Shown: positions 5,429 through 14,634, counted from the stretch's first letter. The stretch is DNA of 45,855 nt from Ilumatobacteraceae bacterium (GCA_013213745.1 JABSQH010000120.1:1-45855); one strand, 5' to 3'. The notes: generated from the letters alone by a model not told the origin. A program made the numbers and translations.

Positions 5429-8302
5429 TCAGCCTGCCCCTGCAATGCGATAGCTGAACTCGTACGTGCCAGGAGCGAGGCGATATCGGTCGAGCACATC
5501 GGGTCCGCAGCTCGCCGTACCCAACCCGCGGTGGGCCACATCGACGTGCACGACCGTGGCGCGCGCTCGGCGGAGATCCGTTTCATGCGCGGCCTCGAAG
5601 AGGTCGGCGGTCCGATAACGCGTCGCTGACATGTGCAGCACTGCCGGTTCGAGCGCCTCGATACGGACCGCTTCGTCGCCGTCGAGGACCTCGATCCATC
5701 GACAGTCGGTTCGTAGCCCGAACTCTTGGGGTACGAGATACGGCGGGTTGTCCAGGTCGCCTTCGAACGTGCCGAGCACGGCACCACGATTGCGATCCGG
5801 ATAGTTCTCGAGCGGGCCACGTCCGTACCATCGCCAACGAGAGAACCGTCGCGGCAGTTCGATCGTGACGCCCACTCGCGGGAGGTCGGCGAGCTCGGTC
5901 GGAATCACGACCCGATGGTGGTGACGCACGCTGCCGTCGTCGAGCTCTTCCCTCCCGTGTTCGTGGCCGACCAGCTCGTCGGCGGAGCGTCGATCCACAT
6001 CGAGTTCGCGCCACCGACGAAGGGCATCGCTGCCGCCATCGAAGTCGACGTCCATCAGCTTGAATCCGTCGTTGTCGACCGGCGCTCGGAAGATCGACAG
6101 CACCGGCTCGATGCTTCGTACCACTCGATTCTGTTCGCGGTGTCGTGCGCTATCCGCACGGAATCCCCGGTTTTTCGGTGGAGGCGTGAGCGCGAGCTGG
6201 TCCCAGGCGACGAGGTGGCCGGCAGACGCCCATGGGGTGGTACGGCGTTGGTACCAGCGCACCGTCAGATGGGCGTCAGCGCGGTCGGGTCGAGCCACGG
6301 GCACCGGCACATCGACGGTCGTGGCGGGTTCGATCGTCCCGACATCGAGTGCGCCACGCTGGACCACCTCGCCGTCGATGAGCAGCTCCCACTCGGCTCG
6401 GAGGTCGTCGAGCGTCGTGAAACTGCGGCGATTGGTGATCGACACCTTCCCGCGAGCGCCCGGCGCCACAGCAACCGGTCGGTGCACCCACGCCACCTCC
6501 TGCATCGCCGGGTGCGGCTGCAGATCGGCAGACATCAATCCGTCCGCCACGAAGTTGCCGTCGTGAATCTCCTCGCCGAACTGGCCGCCGTAGGCACGCC
6601 CGCGTTTGCCGTTCGGCAACCGGGTGAGGATCCCGTGATCCTTCCACTCCCAGATGAAGCCACCCTGGAGGTGCGGACTGGCCTCGATCACGTCCCAATA
6701 GTCCGCCAGCGACCCATTCGAGTTGCCCATCGCATGGCTGTACTCGCACATGATCAGCGGGCGCGGGCCCTCGTAGGCGGCGATCGACTCGATCGTCGGA
6801 TACATCGGACACACCAGATCGGTTGCGGGCAGGCCACCGTCGACCCAGTTGGTGTGAAACACCGCAGGCTCGTAGTGCAGCGGCCGACCGGGATCGGCGT
6901 GGCGCACCCATCCCGCAGCGGCATCGTGGTTGGCTCCATAGCCGGCCTCGTTGCCGAGCGACCACACGATCACACTCGGATGGTTGCGATCACGCTCGAC
7001 CATCCGGGCGACGCGTGCCAACCACGCCGACCGGTAACGGGGATCGTCACACAGGCTGGTGTTATACGCGTGCGCCTCGACGTTCGCTTCGTCGATCACG
7101 TACATGCCCAGCTCGTCACACAGGTCGAGCAACCGTGGGTCGTTCGGGTAGTGCGCGCACCGCAGCGCAGTGATGTTCGCTCGGCGCATCGCCAGCAGGT
7201 CGGCGCGCATGTCCTCGACGGTCACCGCCTTGCCGCGAACGGGGTGATGGTCATGGCGATTGACCCCGAAGATCCAGATCCGCTCACCGTTCACCAAGAG
7301 CGACCCGTCGCGCACTTCGACCCGACGGAATCCGACGAGCTGCTCGACTGTGTCGACGACGCGATCGCGGTCGTCGCGCAGCTCGGCAACCAATCGATAT
7401 CGCGTCGGTGACTCGGCCGACCATGGCTGCACGCCATCGACGGCGTGTTGGGTGCGGGCGGTGTGACCGGCGAAGAAGTAGGGACGGGCGAAGCGTCGCG
7501 GGACAGGTGCGTGGGCTCGCGAAACCACCCGACCGCGCTCGGTTTCAATGCGCGTACGCACGGTGTATCGCAACTCGGCCTCGGCGATGCCAGTGACGGT
7601 GGTTCGGACGTCCGCGCCGCCAACACCCTCGGGCGTGTGGTCGCATCGCGCATCCACGGCGACGAGCCGGACCTTCGGTCGCGCCTCCACGTACACCTCG
7701 CGATGGAGACCGGCCATCCACCACTGATCCTGATCCTCGATATAGCTGTGAGCCGAGAACTTGACCACGACGATCGCTAACTCGTTGTCCCCGGCCGTGA
7801 GGTGGGAGGTGATGTCGTACTCGCTCGCCAAGCGACTGTCGGTGCCGTATCCACAAAACGCGCCATTGACGTACACGGCGTGCGCACTCTCGGCGCCGCC
7901 GATGTGCAGGATCACATCGTCGTCGAGCCACCCGGCAGCGATGGTGAAGGCGCGCCGATACACACCGGTCGGGTTGCGTTCCGGCAGGCGCGGCGGCGGA
8001 CCAGCGAACGGCATCTGCACGTTGGTGTAGATCGGCGGATCGGTCGGGTCGTGCAGCGTCCAGTTCGCCGGCACGGGCATCGACGTCCAGCCGCGACGAT
8101 CGACGAGATCCGCAGCAGCGCCACCGACAGCGGACGCCGGAACGGCGTCGGGTGAGTCGTAGCGACGAAAGGTCCACCGCCCATTCAGGCTGCGTCGCAG
8201 TCTCTTCGCCGTCGGTTGGCGCGGTGGGTGCATCGGCAGCCGGCCAATCGCCACCGTCTCGGGATCCGCCCACGGACGCATGTCGGCGATCGTCGGGAGC
8301 AT
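5429..8302 (-). CDS. lacZ: Beta-galactosidase, glycoside hydrolase family 2 (LacZ type)
   Basis: 957 residues. The N-terminal sugar-binding and Ig domains (about 40-330) are followed by a TIM barrel with the acid/base Glu452 in WSLGNEAGYG and the nucleophile Glu520 in LIMCEYSHAMGNSNG. The large C-terminal beta-sandwich is recognised by FRAPVDNDG, YGRGPLENYPDR and the usual terminal motifs. It hydrolyses terminal beta-galactosides. No signal peptide is visible, so it is cytoplasmic. Residues about 707-727 (PPPKNRGFRADSARHREQNR) are encoded by a dispersed palindromic repeat, and the stretch between the DQLAL strand and FRAPVDNDG looks shorter than is usual in LacZ, so that domain may be damaged. 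The start could also be the ATG at 8281. A TAAGAC box 9 nt upstream of 8302 suggests a leaderless mRNA. Confidence 0.9.
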   Translation of the reverse strand: MLPTIADMRPWADPETVAIGRLPMHPPRQPTAKRLRRSLNGRWTFRRYDSPDAVPASAVGGAAADLVDRRGWTSMPVPANWTLHDPTDPPIYTNVQMPFAGPPPRLPERNPTGVYRRAFTIAAGWLDDDVILHIGGAESAHAVYVNGAFCGYGTDSRLASEYDITSHLTAGDNELAIVVVKFSAHSYIEDQDQWWMAGLHREVYVEARPKVRLVAVDARCDHTPEGVGGADVRTTVTGIAEAELRYTVRTRIETERGRVVSRAHAPVPRRFARPYFFAGHTARTQHAVDGVQPWSAESPTRYRLVAELRDDRDRVVDTVEQLVGFRRVEVRDGSLLVNGERIWIFGVNRHDHHPVRGKAVTVEDMRADLLAMRRANITALRCAHYPNDPRLLDLCDELGMYVIDEANVEAHAYNTSLCDDPRYRSAWLARVARMVERDRNHPSVIVWSLGNEAGYGANHDAAAGWVRHADPGRPLHYEPAVFHTNWVDGGLPATDLVCPMYPTIESIAAYEGPRPLIMCEYSHAMGNSNGSLADYWDVIEASPHLQGGFIWEWKDHGILTRLPNGKRGRAYGGQFGEEIHDGNFVADGLMSADLQPHPAMQEVAWVHRPVAVAPGARGKVSITNRRSFTTLDDLRAEWELLIDGEVVQRGALDVGTIEPATTVDVPVPVARPDRADAHLTVRWYQRRTTPWASAGHLVAWDQLALTPPPKNRGFRADSARHREQNRVVRSIEPVLSIFRAPVDNDGFKLMDVDFDGGSDALRRWRELDVDRRSADELVGHEHGREELDDGSVRHHHRVVIPTELADLPRVGVTIELPRRFSRWRWYGRGPLENYPDRNRGAVLGTFEGDLDNPPYLVPQEFGLRTDCRWIEVLDGDEAVRIEALEPAVLHMSATRYRTADLFEAAHETDLRRARATVVHVDVAHRGLGTASCGPDVLDRYRLAPGTYEFSYRIAGAG
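6126..6184 (+). repeat. Dispersed palindromic repeat, copy A (inside lacZ)
   Basis: One of five copies of a roughly 57-bp element of the form TTCTGTTCGCGG, 3-4 nt, then a GTGCG/CGCAC stem, then GAATCCCCGGTTTTTCGG.GG. Here the stem is GTGCG-CTATC-CGCAC. It is read in antisense by lacZ and encodes about 20 residues without breaking the frame. Confidence 0.8.
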
Positions 8303-8345
8303 GGCGGGCGAGTCTTACAGAACCACCGCCGTGGTCTGCGAGCGG

Positions 8346-9275
8346 TCAGGCGCCGTCGTGCACCCAGACCGGGGTATCGAGCGGCATGATGCCGCTCTCC
8401 CAGATCCAGTCCATCGCCGGGACACTGACGCGCACGCACCCGTGCGACGCCGGATAGTTCGGGATGCTGTTCGAGCCGTGGACGGCAACGCCGCCAACGA
8501 AGTACTTCGGCCGGTAAATCTGCCCGAGGTCACCTTCCCACCATCCGTCGGGCCGCTGCCGGTTCACCGCGTGCAGGCCACTCGGCGTGATCGACACACC
8601 CGAGATGATCTCGCCGGGGGTGTTCTGATCGGCCTCGGTGTATGGCTGACCGTCGCCGGTCGACGTATTGAGGATCCACTCGGTGCGACCGTTGATCACG
8701 AAGTACAACAACTGCTTGGCCTTGTCGACCTCGATCAACGTGCCGCCGTTGGCGCGACCGTGCGGCCGCAGGTTCATCGTCGACAGGGCCTGCGCGGTCC
8801 GCTCGTCGACTCGCCCATCGGCCTCGAAGCCCATGTACTTCTCGAACGCCATCACCGCTTGACGCGTGGTCAGCCCGTAGTCACCGTCGACTCCGGACAC
8901 CCAGAAACCGAGCTCGAGGAGCCGCCATTGGAGTCGGCTGGCCTCATCTCCGCTGCTCGTGCCGATCGCTGCAAGCGGGGGATCCATCAGCGCAACGGGC
9001 TCGATCGCCGGCGGCATCGTCGTGGCCGGTGCTGCCGTCGTGGTCGGCGCTTGTGTGGTCGTCGGAGCCTCGGTGGTGGTCGGCGCCGGCGTCGTCGTGG
9101 GCGCGATCGTGGTGGTCGTCGTGGCCAGCGTGGTCGGCACGGCAGCCGCACCTTCACCACCCGTCCCGCTGCTCATGGCGGTCGAGCAGCCGACGAGAAT
9201 CAGGGTGCCGACGGCGACGGCCGCGCCGATGAGCGCGTGGTTCCGTTCGTCTCGCTCGTGTGCATCCCCTGCCAC
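8346..9275 (-). CDS. L,D-transpeptidase lipoprotein with peptidoglycan-binding domain
   Basis: 309 residues from a GTG at 9275. A hydrophobic N-terminus ends in a lipobox (LVGC, then STAMSSG). A Thr/Pro-rich linker with TTT and APTTT repeats follows, then a PG_binding_1 domain (about 95-150: LQWRLLELGFWVSGVDGDYG ... AFEKYM). The YkuD catalytic domain ends with HGSNSIPNYPASHGCVRVS, carrying the catalytic His and Cys. It forms 3-3 cross-links in peptidoglycan or attaches proteins to it, outside the membrane. A longer reading frame to 9422 would overlap the upstream gene by 136 bp and is unlikely; 9275 leaves 11 bp between genes. Confidence 0.88.
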   Translation of the reverse strand: MAGDAHERDERNHALIGAAVAVGTLILVGCSTAMSSGTGGEGAAAVPTTLATTTTTIAPTTTPAPTTTEAPTTTQAPTTTAAPATTMPPAIEPVALMDPPLAAIGTSSGDEASRLQWRLLELGFWVSGVDGDYGLTTRQAVMAFEKYMGFEADGRVDERTAQALSTMNLRPHGRANGGTLIEVDKAKQLLYFVINGRTEWILNTSTGDGQPYTEADQNTPGEIISGVSITPSGLHAVNRQRPDGWWEGDLGQIYRPKYFVGGVAVHGSNSIPNYPASHGCVRVSVPAMDWIWESGIMPLDTPVWVHDGA

Positions 9276-9286
9276 GCCACGGGAGG

Positions 9287-10297
9287 CTACTGCCACTGAT
9301 GGTGACTGTGACGGAACGTGCGCGGTGCGTTCGGCAAGCGCGTCGGGTCGAAACGGTCGACGAGTTGCTCGATCGTCACGGTGTCGGTCGCCGCGGCCAG
9401 GTCGAGGCTCACTGCGATCCACCGCAGCACCGCTCCGATCGACACATCCTCGGCACGGAGATCCGCGAGCGTCACGGCACCGTGACGCTTGGCCAATCGC
9501 TCGCCGTCGTCGCCGAGCACGAGCGGGACGTGGAGGTACACCGGCGATCGGAACCCGAGCAACTCCTGCAGCAATACCTGCCTCGGTGTCGAGGGCCGTA
9601 GGTCGTCGCCGCGCACGACCTCGGTGACTCCTTGTCGCTCGTCGTCGACGACGACGGCCACGTTGTACGACGGGGTGCCGTCGTTTCGGCGAAGCACGAA
9701 GTCATCGACGGAACCGTCGTGGCGATCACCGGTCAGCTCGTCGAAGGCGAACACTCCATTGTCGGTGCGGAGGCGCAACGCAGCCGGGCGGCCGCTCGCT
9801 CGACGGTCGGCTCGCTGTTGGTGATCGAGATCGCGGCATGTGCCGGGATAGGCGCCCGGAGGACCGTGCGGGGCTGCAGCCGCAGCGGCAATCTGCTCGC
9901 GCACCTGGCGACGGCTACAAAAACACTCGTAGACCAGATCGCGTGCGGACAGCGTTGCCACCGCCGCGTCGTACAGATCGAACCGCCCGCTCTGGAACAC
10001 GACCTCGCCGTCCCAGTCGAGTCCGATCGCCGTCAGGTCGGCCAACTGTCGGTCCGCCGCCGCGGGATCTGCCGTCACCGGGTCGAGATCCTCCATCCGC
10101 ACGATGAATCCGCCGCCTTGCGATCGGGCCGACAGCCACGCCACCACGGCGGTGCGCAGGTTGCCGAGGTGCAGGTCGCCGGTCGGCGATGGCGCGAACC
10201 GTCCTACCACCGCCGACGTGTTGCGGTCTCCTGATCGCTCGCCAGACATGCCGGTTCCATTGTTGACGAAGTCGGTCAGTGCACCCGTCGCGGCCAC
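9287..10297 (-). CDS. gluQ: Glutamyl-Q tRNA(Asp) synthetase
   Basis: 336 residues, the short GluRS paralogue lacking the anticodon-binding domain. The HIGH-like motif is in RFAPSPTGDLHLGNLRTA, MEDLDP follows, the zinc-site cysteines lie in YECFCSRRQ and TCRDL, and RLAKRHGA is the KMSKS-like loop. The enzyme activates glutamate without tRNA and transfers it to queuosine in tRNA-Asp. A GTG at 10297 has a good GGAGAT Shine-Dalgarno; an ATG at 10249, 16 codons later, is possible and removes a tail not seen in the family. It is divergent from the zinc-ribbon gene and directly upstream of the L,D-transpeptidase. Confidence 0.9.
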   Translation of the reverse strand: MAATGALTDFVNNGTGMSGERSGDRNTSAVVGRFAPSPTGDLHLGNLRTAVVAWLSARSQGGGFIVRMEDLDPVTADPAAADRQLADLTAIGLDWDGEVVFQSGRFDLYDAAVATLSARDLVYECFCSRRQVREQIAAAAAAPHGPPGAYPGTCRDLDHQQRADRRASGRPAALRLRTDNGVFAFDELTGDRHDGSVDDFVLRRNDGTPSYNVAVVVDDERQGVTEVVRGDDLRPSTPRQVLLQELLGFRSPVYLHVPLVLGDDGERLAKRHGAVTLADLRAEDVSIGAVLRWIAVSLDLAAATDTVTIEQLVDRFDPTRLPNAPRTFRHSHHQWQ

Positions 10298-10307
10298 GGC
10301 GATCTCC

Positions 10308-10313
10308 TACAGT
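10308..10313 (+). promoter_or_regulatory. -10 element for the zinc-ribbon gene
   Basis: TACAGT ends 8 nt before the ATG at 10322, and no ribosome-binding sequence lies between. A leaderless start is likely. Confidence 0.45.
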
Positions 10314-10321
10314 CGGACGCA

Positions 10322-11887
10322 ATGCAGTGTCCGAGCTGCGGAGCCGCCGTCGTCCCCGAGCAGAAGTTCTGCCACGAGTGTGGAGCGTCGTTGCGCGGGA
10401 TCACCGAAACGACCCAGGAGGTCGACGTCGTCGAACCTGACACCGTCGCTTCCAGTGCCGTCGCGGTCGGCGCTTCGGAGGAACCGCCGGTCGACTCGAG
10501 CGACACCGACGACCCGGTGGTCGATATCGATGTCGTCGACGACAGCAATGGGGTCATTGGCAGCTCTGACGTCACGAGCGATCCGGCCGACGACGGTGAT
10601 CCCGACGTCACCGAGCCCGGGCCAGCACAACACGACGAGCCCACTGCCGACGGCGACGTCGACACCACCGTGCCGCTGGTCGCTGCCGCCGCAGCGACCA
10701 CCGACCTGCCGAATGCCGCCGATCTCCCGACCGCTGAAATCAACCCCCGCCCGCCACTGCCCGAGCCGGAGTGGGCCGTACCTCCCAGCGACGCCGCAAC
10801 CGAGCCGTTGGCCGTCACCGCTGCAGCAGCAGCGGCCACCACCGCCACCGAAGAACTCGGAACGATGCCGCAGGGGCCTCCGGCCGCGCAATCGGGCACC
10901 ACCGAGCAACTCCCGGCGGTATTCGACGGTATCGAGGACGTCGAGGAGTATCCCCAGGCGCGCGAGCCGTTCAAGCTCAGGCTGACCTTCGTCTTGGCCG
11001 TGTTCGGCGCCGTCGCCACGCTCATGGCCGCCGTTGCCGACCTCACCGACATCCGCACCACCCGTCCCGTCGGAGGCATCACCAACGGGACCAGCACGCT
11101 CGACGACATCGGCTCGAACTTGGCGATCGCCGGTTGGGTCGGCACCGGGGTGATGGTCATCGGGGGCTTGCTGGCATGCTTCGGCCTCCGGGTCGGCGCA
11201 GGGCTGGCCGGCGGCGGAGGACTCGCCGTGCTCGGCTGGGCGGCGCTCTGCATCGGTCTGATCGAGCGGCCGATCGCAATCGCTGAGTCGATCACTCGCG
11301 AGTCATCCGAAGTGTTCACGCTCACCGTCACTCGCGACACCGGATATTGGTTGATCGCCGCCGTCGGCATCGTCGGGCTCCTGGTCTTCCTCGCGTCGTT
11401 GCGACTCGTGGGGACGGGCGGGCAGCCGCCGCTCAATCCGTGGAGCGCGGCCGTCGGTGCGCTCGGGATGATGATGCTCGCCGCCGGACCACTCGTGCCC
11501 GTCGGCGAGGCGACATTCGCTGACAACTTCTCCTCCCCGACGCCGACGATCGACTTGCCGACCGCCTACTTCGCAGGACGTCTCGCTCAGCTGGTGTTGA
11601 TCGCCGGAACCGGCGTGGTCGGCTTCCTCGCCGTTCGCCGCTACGGACTCGGCGTCGCCGCCGGCGGCACCGGCGTGGCCATCTGGCTGTGGCTCAGCTC
11701 GTTGCTCGAACTCGGCGCCGATCCCGTCGGCCTCGCCGACCAGAACCCTGGCGCCACCGACACGATGCCCCACGGGGTGACCACTGCCGGCATGGTGGTC
11801 GCCCTACTCGCACTCGTCGTCACCGGTGTGCTGGCGATCATCGATCGGCGGCCGGCCGGGCAACCACCGGGCGCGCCACAGCCATGA
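10322..11887 (+). CDS. Zinc-ribbon polytopic membrane protein of unknown function
   Basis: 521 residues. The first 25 contain a zinc ribbon, CPSCG ... CHECG (two CxxC pairs). Residues about 30-200 form a very acidic, low-complexity region rich in Asp, Val, Ala and Pro. The C-terminal half is hydrophobic, with about seven or eight transmembrane helices (for example TFVLAVFGAVATLMAAVADL and AIAGWVGTGVMVIGGLLACF). The architecture of cytoplasmic zinc ribbon, disordered linker and membrane domain is common in actinobacteria, but no function is known to me. The stop overlaps the DinB start (ATGA). Confidence 0.75.
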   Translation: MQCPSCGAAVVPEQKFCHECGASLRGITETTQEVDVVEPDTVASSAVAVGASEEPPVDSSDTDDPVVDIDVVDDSNGVIGSSDVTSDPADDGDPDVTEPGPAQHDEPTADGDVDTTVPLVAAAAATTDLPNAADLPTAEINPRPPLPEPEWAVPPSDAATEPLAVTAAAAAATTATEELGTMPQGPPAAQSGTTEQLPAVFDGIEDVEEYPQAREPFKLRLTFVLAVFGAVATLMAAVADLTDIRTTRPVGGITNGTSTLDDIGSNLAIAGWVGTGVMVIGGLLACFGLRVGAGLAGGGGLAVLGWAALCIGLIERPIAIAESITRESSEVFTLTVTRDTGYWLIAAVGIVGLLVFLASLRLVGTGGQPPLNPWSAAVGALGMMMLAAGPLVPVGEATFADNFSSPTPTIDLPTAYFAGRLAQLVLIAGTGVVGFLAVRRYGLGVAAGGTGVAIWLWLSSLLELGADPVGLADQNPGATDTMPHGVTTAGMVVALLALVVTGVLAIIDRRPAGQPPGAPQP

Positions 11888-12411
11888 CATCGCTATCGGC
11901 ACTGCTCGCCGAGTACGAACGTGCACTCCGCTACACCGACGAGCTGGCCAACGACCTCGAGGCTGACGAGATCAGCTGGCGCCCCGACGAGGAGTCATCG
12001 TCGATCGGGTGGCATCTCTGTCACCAACCCGCCGTTGCCCACTTCATGCTGCGTAATCTCACCGCAGCCGAGCCGCGCCTCGACCCGGCGCTCGAAGCGC
12101 TCGCCGACTCGGCGACGCCAGAGCGCGATCGCGGCAACGTCGCCGACATCGCGTTCGTGCGTGACTTTCGCCGGACCGTGGCCGCCAAGGTGCGCACGCG
12201 CATCGAACTGATCGATGCTGGCGATGTCGGCGCCCCGACACAGATGCGGTCGATCGGGTCGGTCCTGCTCACAGCGTTGATCAATCACGAGTACCAACAC
12301 GACCGCTGGATCGGCGAGGTGCGCCACGACGCCCTCGGTCACCACCTCCCCGAGCTGCCCTCGTCGCCGCATCTGACCAACCTCGACGGCTACCTCGTCA
12401 TCACTTCCTGA
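11884..12411 (+). CDS. DinB-family protein
   Basis: 175 residues. A four-helix bundle is expected. The DinB/YfiT-like metal-binding histidines are visible in SSIGWHLCHQPAVAHFM and in LINHEYQHDRWIGEVRHD. Many members are thiol-dependent transferases (bacillithiol or mycothiol S-transferases), but this one cannot be assigned a substrate. It overlaps the preceding membrane protein gene by 4 bp, so it is probably co-translated with it. Confidence 0.78.
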   Translation: MTSLSALLAEYERALRYTDELANDLEADEISWRPDEESSSIGWHLCHQPAVAHFMLRNLTAAEPRLDPALEALADSATPERDRGNVADIAFVRDFRRTVAAKVRTRIELIDAGDVGAPTQMRSIGSVLLTALINHEYQHDRWIGEVRHDALGHHLPELPSSPHLTNLDGYLVITS

Positions 12412-12430
12412 CGCAACGTCTTGACTCCAC

Positions 12431-12488
12431 CCGGTTCTGTTCGCGGACACGTGCGCGAAACGCACGACATCCCCGGGATTTCGGAGGG
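12431..12488 (+). repeat. Dispersed palindromic repeat, copy B
   Basis: Begins 20 bp after the DinB stop. It shares GGTTCTGTTCGCGG and the ATCCCCGGGATTTCGGAGGG tail with the other copies. The stem is CGTGCG-CGAAA-CGCACG, a different loop on a conserved stem. Confidence 0.8.
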
Positions 12489-12559
12489 CGGCGGGTGTGC
12501 CGGGGTGGTCGCGCAGTTGTTCGGGGGCGCGCTGCTAGCGTTCGCCGCGGAGTTGCCGT

Positions 12560-13987
12560 ATGAAGAAGCGCCGGAGCACCGCGACGTCGAACTTCGGAGC
12601 GGGCGCCCGGGAAAGCCACGATGCGTCGGCGTTCTACGAGCGGTTTCGCGCGCCGGAGCTGTCCGACGACGACGCCGTGCTGCCGCCGAAGCCGGTCGAC
12701 GACCCGTTCGTGTGCGGCGACGCCCGCGACATGTCGGCCGTCGCCGACGGTTCGGTGGCGCTCGTGGTCACATCACCGCCGTACTTCGCAGGCAAGCAGT
12801 ACGAAGAGGAACTCGAACGTGATGGCGTGCCGTCGACCTACATCGAATACCTCGAGCTGCTGCGCGACGTCTTTGCCGACTGCGTGCGCACGCTCGAGCC
12901 GGGAGGGCGGATCGCCGTCAACGTCGCCAACTTGGGGCGCAAGCCGTACCGCAGCCTGTCCGCCGACGTGATCGGCATCCTCGAACGCGACCTCGGGCTG
13001 TTGTTGCGGGGCGAGTTGATCTGGCAGAAAGGTGAAGGCGCCAGCGGATCGTGTGCCTGGGGTTCGTATCGCAGCGCCTCCAACCCAGTTTTGCGCGACG
13101 TGACCGAGCGGGTGATCGTCGCCAGCAAGGGCCGCTTCGATCGCGCCCGCACCGTGGCCCAGCGCAAGGCCGACGGCTTGCCGTACGAGAACACGGTGAT
13201 GACCGACGACTTCCTCGCGTCGACGCTCGACGTGTGGTCGATGCCGAGCGAAAGCGCCCGCCGCGTGGGTCACCCCGCACCGTTCCCGATCGAGCTTCCC
13301 GAACAACTGATCCAGCTGTACACCTTCGTCGACGACCTCGTCCTCGACCCGTTCATGGGGAGCGGATCCACCCTGGTCGCCGCCGAGATGTTGGGGCGTC
13401 GATACGTCGGCTACGACACCGACCCGGAGTACGTGTCGATCGCCCGCGAGCGCGTCGCCGCGGCAGCTGCGGCCACCGCCACACCAGAGCCCAATCGATC
13501 GACCCTCGACGCCGCGCGGGTCTCCGGGTCGTCGGCCGCAAAGCTCGCCGCCGAGGTGTTGCAAGCAGCGGGTTTCGAGATCGTCGCCGTGAAGCGCAAG
13601 GCCCGACGAACCTCGGTCACGATCGACCTCGTCGCCGTCGACGTACACGGCGGAGAGTGGTGGTTCGACGTTGCCGGCCCGTTCGTCGCCCATCGAGGCG
13701 GACTCGCACTGACAGACGAGGTGTGGCGGCTGCTCGGGCGGGCCAACGCCATTCGCGGCCGATCACCCGATCAGCGTTACGTTGCGCTCACCACCGAATT
13801 GCCGCGCCGCTCCTCGGAGGGCGATGTCGCCATGCGTGCCGCAGGGCCCGAGGCGTTGTTCGATGCGATCGACATCACGTCGGACGAGGATCGGGCCCGG
13901 TTGACGTCGTACGCCCAGAGCGGCGCCACCCACGCACAGCCGGGATTCTGGCGCCCGGTCGACCTCGAGGGCGACACCTGCGCATAG
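12560..13987 (+). CDS. Solitary DNA methyltransferase (beta class) with extra C-terminal domain
   Basis: 475 residues. Motif IV TSPPY (71-75) precedes the AdoMet-binding motif I DPFMGSGST (263-271), the beta-class order of N6-adenine or N4-cytosine methyltransferases. Residues about 325-470 form an additional domain with IDLVAVDVHGGEWWFDVAG (Asp356, Asp370). This resembles the core strands of PD-(D/E)XK folds, although the usual Lys is replaced (DVAG). No restriction gene is adjacent, so it may be an epigenetic regulator or the modification half of a fused system. The start ATG has no clear ribosome site; repeat copy B lies 70 bp upstream. Confidence 0.82.
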   Translation: MKKRRSTATSNFGAGARESHDASAFYERFRAPELSDDDAVLPPKPVDDPFVCGDARDMSAVADGSVALVVTSPPYFAGKQYEEELERDGVPSTYIEYLELLRDVFADCVRTLEPGGRIAVNVANLGRKPYRSLSADVIGILERDLGLLLRGELIWQKGEGASGSCAWGSYRSASNPVLRDVTERVIVASKGRFDRARTVAQRKADGLPYENTVMTDDFLASTLDVWSMPSESARRVGHPAPFPIELPEQLIQLYTFVDDLVLDPFMGSGSTLVAAEMLGRRYVGYDTDPEYVSIARERVAAAAAATATPEPNRSTLDAARVSGSSAAKLAAEVLQAAGFEIVAVKRKARRTSVTIDLVAVDVHGGEWWFDVAGPFVAHRGGLALTDEVWRLLGRANAIRGRSPDQRYVALTTELPRRSSEGDVAMRAAGPEALFDAIDITSDEDRARLTSYAQSGATHAQPGFWRPVDLEGDTCA

Positions 13988-14043
13988 TCGCGTCAGGGCT
14001 GCGCCAGCCGAACACGCCGTTTTCATCGACGCTGCCGGTGCGG

Positions 14044-14634
14044 CTACCGCACCGCGTCGACGAGCGACCGATAGTCCTCCCACGTGTCGACGTCGGGGGG
14101 AATCGGTCCGTCGACCGGAACCTCATGGACGTCGAAGCGACCTGACTCGATGACCTTCCAGACCGCTTTGTCGCCGTGCAGGTCGGCCAGCGTCGCAAAC
14201 GTCTGCCGTCCGAACCAGAACGGGTGACCGATACCGTCGCCGTACGAACACACCACGATGTCGGCGCCAGCCCGACCCCGCGTGGCAACCGCCGCGATCG
14301 CCGACTGCGCCACCGTTGGTTGATCGCCGAGGAGCAACACGAGCCCGGCGGCGTCGGACTCCATCGCTTCGAGTGCACCATGGATCGACGACGAACAGCC
14401 CTCGGTGTGGTGGCGGCTACGAACGACGGTAAACCCCTTCATGTCGACCGCCGCTCGCACCTCGTCGGCGGCCCCGCCGATGGTCACGATCCGTTGGTCG
14501 AAGGCGAATCGACGAGCAACGTCGAGACTGGCGTCGAGCAGTGTCGCGCCGCGGTACGGCAACAACTGTTTGGGTTCGCCGAGTCGACGAGACGAGCCAG
14601 CGGCGATCACCACTCCAACGACGGGCCCGGACAT
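14044..14634 (-). CDS. MobA/MocA-like nucleotidyltransferase
   Basis: 196 residues. The N-terminus VVGVVIAAGSSRRLGEPKQL is the nucleotide-binding signature (AAG.S.R.G..K), followed by LLLGDQPTV with the metal-binding Asp. Proteins of this type attach CMP or GMP to the molybdenum cofactor. CO dehydrogenase uses molybdopterin cytosine dinucleotide, so a MocA-like CTP:molybdopterin cytidylyltransferase fits the neighbouring XdhC and cox genes (inference). An in-frame ATG at 14673 would add 13 residues that do not resemble the family. Confidence 0.82.
   Translation of the reverse strand: MSGPVVGVVIAAGSSRRLGEPKQLLPYRGATLLDASLDVARRFAFDQRIVTIGGAADEVRAAVDMKGFTVVRSRHHTEGCSSSIHGALEAMESDAAGLVLLLGDQPTVAQSAIAAVATRGRAGADIVVCSYGDGIGHPFWFGRQTFATLADLHGDKAVWKVIESGRFDVHEVPVDGPIPPDVDTWEDYRSLVDAVR

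Noticed and set aside
5726-7411. 561-codon open frame antisense to lacZ
   Set aside because: Shadow frame; the minus strand carries a complete GH2 enzyme with both catalytic glutamates.
8346-9422. Longer start for the L,D-transpeptidase at 9422
   Set aside because: The extra 49 residues overlap the gluQ coding region and lie before the signal peptide; GTG 9275 places the lipobox correctly.
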